Below, one piece after another: positions 61,694 through 64,000 of a DNA stretch of 64,000 nt. Both the position numbers and the translations under genes were made by a program. Each line of letters starts with the position of its first letter. Position 1 is the stretch's first letter. Under the pieces are notes generated by a model, which was given only the letters and a program-made list of their open reading frames with translations, made no database searches and was not told the origin of the DNA. The stretch is from Subtercola boreus (GTDB taxonomy: Bacteria; Actinomycetota; Actinomycetes; Actinomycetales; Microbacteriaceae), in NCBI RefSeq assembly GCF_006716115.1, contig NZ_VFOO01000001.1, positions 3,100,001 to 3,164,000 of the forward strand, read 5' to 3'.

Positions 61694-61702
61694 TGTGGAT
61701 AA
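61694..61702 (-). promoter_or_regulatory. DnaA box between dnaA and rpmH
   Basis: TGTGGATAA is a perfect inverse DnaA box (TTATCCACA) about 50 bases upstream of the dnaA -35 and 25 bases upstream of the rpmH -35, fitting autoregulation of dnaA. The rest of the 321-base gap 61511-61831 holds the two divergent promoters and no gene. Confidence 0.65.
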
Positions 61703-61725
61703 TTGGGCGTTTGCGCCGTTTGAGT

Positions 61726-61754
61726 TTGACCATTCGCATCTCAAGCCGTAGTTT
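61726..61754 (+). promoter_or_regulatory. rpmH promoter
   Basis: TTGACC (61726-61731), 17-base spacer, TAGTTT (61749-61754): a good housekeeping-type promoter about 75 bases before rpmH. Confidence 0.7.
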
Positions 61755-61831
61755 TAATCAGTTGACTTGTGTGCAGCAGCACACCTTACGAAGCTTCCCG
61801 GCGCACATGGCTGGGCCACGGAGAACACATC

Positions 61832-61969
61832 ATGAGCAAAAGAACTTTTCAGCCGAACAACCGTCGTCGCGCCAAGGTGCACGGCTTCCGCCTGCGTATG
61901 CGCACCCGTGCCGGACGCGCGATCCTCTCGGCTCGCCGTCGCAAGGGCCGTACCGAGCTCTCCGCGTAG
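61832..61969 (+). CDS. rpmH: Ribosomal protein L34
   Basis: This 45-residue, highly basic protein has the L34 signature [21 protein letters not shown] and ends [11 protein letters not shown]. It belongs to the large ribosomal subunit. The ATG at 61832 follows GGAGAA by eight bases. It starts the conserved rpmH-rnpA-yidD-yidC-jag operon, read away from dnaA. Confidence 0.98.
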   Translation: MSKRTFQPNNRRRAKVHGFRLRMRTRAGRAILSARRRKGRTELSA

Positions 61970-62008
61970 TTCGTAGCGCGAAGACCTTCCAGACGATCCC
62001 CCCTCCCG

Positions 62009-62365
62009 GTGCTGGCCAAAACCGCTCGCGTGACGACAGCAGACGAATACCGTTCTGCCGTCCGTCGCGGTGCCAGATTCTCGGGGCCGAACACGGTGAC
62101 ATACGTGCACCGTGAAGATTCGGCCGGCCATCGGGATGGTTCGCCGGCACGATTCGGTTTCATCGTCTCGAAAGCGGTTGGTGTCGCAGTGACACGCAAC
62201 CGCATTCGGCGACGGTTGAAGGCGGTCTGCTATTCGCTCCAGTCCACGGTCGAGCCGGGCATCGATATCGTCATCCGGGCGCTTCCGAGTGCCGCGACAT
62301 CCAGTTTCGCCTCGCTCGAACGTGAAGTGACCCGTTCGTTCGCCAAGGCGAAGGTGTTGTCGTGA
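62009..62365 (+). CDS. rnpA: Ribonuclease P protein component
   Basis: This 118-residue basic protein assists the RNase P RNA in maturing tRNA 5' ends. It has the RNR motif VAVTRNRIRRRLK in the central helix and GFIVSKAVG just before. GTG start at 62009; the end overlaps yidD as GTGA. Length is normal for the family. Confidence 0.96.
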   Translation: MLAKTARVTTADEYRSAVRRGARFSGPNTVTYVHREDSAGHRDGSPARFGFIVSKAVGVAVTRNRIRRRLKAVCYSLQSTVEPGIDIVIRALPSAATSSFASLEREVTRSFAKAKVLS

Positions 62366-62718
62366 GTTCCTTAGCGGCTGGCCAGGGCGTGTCGGCCCTG
62401 TCGGTCATCCGTCTCTTGGCGATCGGCGTCTATCTCCTGCCGCGGAATGCTGCCGTTCTGCTGTTGAAGCTCTACCGGGCGGTCATCTCGCCGCTCTACG
62501 GTGATGTCTGCCGGTACTACCCTTCATGTTCGTCGTATACCCTGCAAGCGATCCAACAGCGGGGAATCCTGCTGGGAATCGCCCTCGGTCTGTACCGCCT
62601 CGTGCGCTGCCACCCGTGGGCGGCCGGCGGGATCGATGATGTTCCCCGCCCCCGCACGCAACACTTCCGTGTCACCAGATTCGGTTTCGTCGTAGCCAGT
62701 AGCCACGGAAAGGGCTAA
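62362..62718 (+). CDS. yidD: Membrane-insertion efficiency factor YidD
   Basis: This 118-residue protein has the YidD core LLLKLYRAVISPLYG, CRYYPSCSSYTLQAIQQRG (three Cys) and RLVRCHPWAAGGIDDVP. It lies at the inner face of the membrane and helps YidC insert proteins. It has an N-terminal extension of about 25 residues. GTG start overlaps rnpA; yidC follows after eight bases. Confidence 0.95.
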   Translation: MSSLAAGQGVSALSVIRLLAIGVYLLPRNAAVLLLKLYRAVISPLYGDVCRYYPSCSSYTLQAIQQRGILLGIALGLYRLVRCHPWAAGGIDDVPRPRTQHFRVTRFGFVVASSHGKG

Positions 62719-62726
62719 TCCGAAGC

Positions 62727-63701
62727 ATGGACATCCCCGGTTTCATCAGCACCATCCTCTGGCCCATCAAGTGGGTCGTCGAGGGACTGCTCGTGCTCTT
62801 CCACACCGTGCTCACAGGGCTCGGGATGGATCCTGCCGAGGGTCTCACCTGGGTTCTGTCGATCGTCGGAATGGTGTTGGTCATCCGTGCTGCCCTGATT
62901 CCGATCTTCGTGCGCCAGATCAAGAGCCAGCGCAAGATGCTCGAAGTCGCGCCACAGCTGAAGAAGATCCAGGACAAGTACAAGGGCAAGAAGGACCAGT
63001 TCTCCCGCGAGGCCATGTCGCGCGAGACGATGGAGCTCTACAAGAAGACCGGTACGAACCCTCTGAGTTCGTGTCTTCCGCTGCTCCTCCAGATGCCGAT
63101 CTTCTTCTCACTGTTCTCTGTGCTGAATGACGCCCAGAAGGGCACGGCCGGCGTCTTCTGGCTGAACTCCGACCTGGCCCTGCAGTTCGGAAACGCGAAG
63201 CTCTTCGGTGTTGCACCTCTGCACGAGAGCTTCCAGCAAGCCACCGTGACGGGTGATGTCGCCGTCATGATCATCGCGGTCATCATGGTGGTCCTGATGA
63301 CCGGTTCGCAGTTCATCACGCAGCTGCAGATCATGTCGCGCAACCAGTCCCCGGAGGCCAAGAACAGCCCGATGTTCAAGCAGCAGCGCATCCTGCTGTA
63401 CATCCTTCCGCTCGTCTTCGCGTTCTCCGGCTTCAGCTTCCCGCTCGGTGTCATGTTCTACTGGCTGACCTCGAACTTCTGGACGATGGGCCAGCAGTTC
63501 CTGGTGATCCGCAACATGCCGACACCGGGCAGTGAGGCTGCCAAGGCCCGCGAAATGCGGTTGGCGAAAAAGGGTAAATTGAACATCGCGACCGCCGCTG
63601 ACGGCACCGTGAACCATGTTGTTCTCGAGGCGCCGAAGACGACGCAGCGTCAGCAGCCGGTCGGCAAGACCAGAGCGAAGAAGCAGGGTGAGAAGAAGTG
63701 A
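62727..63701 (+). CDS. yidC: Membrane protein insertase YidC
   Basis: This 324-residue protein inserts proteins into the membrane with or without SecYEG. It has an N-terminal span, the basic cytoplasmic loop FVRQIKSQRKMLEVAPQLKKIQDKYKGKK, then the conserved core LSSCLPLLLQMPIFFSLFSVLND split across spans 2 and 3, and the last spans including GVMFYWLTSNFWTMGQQF. The basic C-terminal tail (KTRAKKQGEKK) would contact the ribosome. It has no lipobox. Confidence 0.97.
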   Translation: MDIPGFISTILWPIKWVVEGLLVLFHTVLTGLGMDPAEGLTWVLSIVGMVLVIRAALIPIFVRQIKSQRKMLEVAPQLKKIQDKYKGKKDQFSREAMSRETMELYKKTGTNPLSSCLPLLLQMPIFFSLFSVLNDAQKGTAGVFWLNSDLALQFGNAKLFGVAPLHESFQQATVTGDVAVMIIAVIMVVLMTGSQFITQLQIMSRNQSPEAKNSPMFKQQRILLYILPLVFAFSGFSFPLGVMFYWLTSNFWTMGQQFLVIRNMPTPGSEAAKAREMRLAKKGKLNIATAADGTVNHVVLEAPKTTQRQQPVGKTRAKKQGEKK

Positions 63702-64000
63702 GCGACGTGAGCGAGATCAGCACGACCGACATCGAGCAGGACGTCGTGTCCGACGGCGCTGCTGGACTGAATGACTCCGCTGTGGTGGACGGTGCGGCTG
63801 CGGTGGATGGTGCGGCTGAGTTGAATGGTACGGCTGAGCTGGACAGTGCGGCTGAGCCGGGTTCTGCGAAGTCGGATGCTGACCCGCACGCTCTCGAAGA
63901 CGAGGGCGACATCGCGGCGGACTACATCGAAGAGCTGCTCGACATCTGCGATCTCGACGGTGACATCGACATCGATGCCCGGGGCGGCAGAGCCTATGTC
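63698..64000 (+). CDS. jag: Jag/KhpB-type RNA-binding protein (5' part)
   Basis: The first 101 codons are in the window; the gene continues beyond 64000. A long acidic N-terminal tail (residues 1-70) includes imperfect six-residue repeats of the type VDGAAA/VDGAAE/LNGTAE/LDSAAE. Then comes DEGDIAADYIEELLDICDLDGDIDIDARGGRAYV, the start of the KH-like part. Jag/KhpB follows yidC in Actinobacteria and binds RNA. GTG start overlaps the yidC stop as GTGA. Confidence 0.88.
   Translation, partial: MSDVSEISTTDIEQDVVSDGAAGLNDSAVVDGAAAVDGAAELNGTAELDSAAEPGSAKSDADPHALEDEGDIAADYIEELLDICDLDGDIDIDARGGRAYV

Overview
This is a chromosomal segment of a high-GC actinobacterium that ends in the replication-origin region. 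The conserved block rpmH-rnpA-yidD-yidC-jag / dnaA-oriC-dnaN-gnd-recF-DUF721-gyrB-gyrA-DUF3566-tRNA-Ile-tRNA-Ala, followed by the cyclophilin, crgA, sortase and pknA/pknB/pbpA/rodA/pstP/fhaB/fhaA cell-division block, fits Micrococcales, most likely Microbacteriaceae. GC is about 70% in most genes, GTG starts are common, and short start/stop overlaps link the operons. Genus cannot be fixed from the sequence alone.

Layout. (1) 1-7014: a type VII secretion (T7SS) gene set with a membrane Ser/Thr kinase, a small FHA-like protein and a 1525-aa FHA-bearing EccC/EssC-type ATPase. (2) 7015-10845: a visibly lower-GC accessory insert with a DUF4062-TPR protein and a two-gene operon of a nucleotidyltransferase and a PPP-type phosphatase. 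(3) 10846-13774: an unknown protein, an MhuD-like heme-degrading monooxygenase, a small membrane protein, and a TetR regulator divergent from a short-chain dehydrogenase. (4) 13925-15923: the T7SS locus resumes with a WXG100 protein, a second WXG100 protein carrying a 300-residue Gly/Ala-rich extension, and a DUF1795/LpqN-like protein. (5) 16004-22458: LacI/MFS divergent pair, NucS mismatch endonuclease, an ArsB/SLC13-type transporter, a HAD phosphatase and a peroxiredoxin-like protein, with several palindromic and direct repeats between them. (6) 22468-35379: a glycan-use locus with a LacI regulator, Tat-exported beta-helix protein, GH38 alpha-mannosidase and an opposing operon of SGNH hydrolase, FAD oxidoreductase, CUT1 ABC transporter and acetyl-esterase-like protein. 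(7) 35559-36359: XRE regulator, small membrane protein, tRNA-Leu. (8) 36558-46053: the cell-wall/cell-division signalling operon. (9) 46101-50685: PabA/TrpG-type amidotransferase, a 53-aa membrane protein, class E sortase, crgA, rhomboid protease, cyclophilin, a CwsA-like protein and two tRNAs. (10) 50749-64000: gyrase, origin and ribosome/membrane-insertion genes; the last gene (jag/khpB) runs off the window.

The most interesting points are: the Esx pair in which one partner looks like a duplicated copy with a long secreted-looking C-terminal domain; the low-GC insert splitting the T7SS locus; a cluster of DnaA-box-like sites in the crgA/rhomboid convergent gap about 11 kb from oriC; and two hairpin elements with a shared loop but unrelated outer stems.
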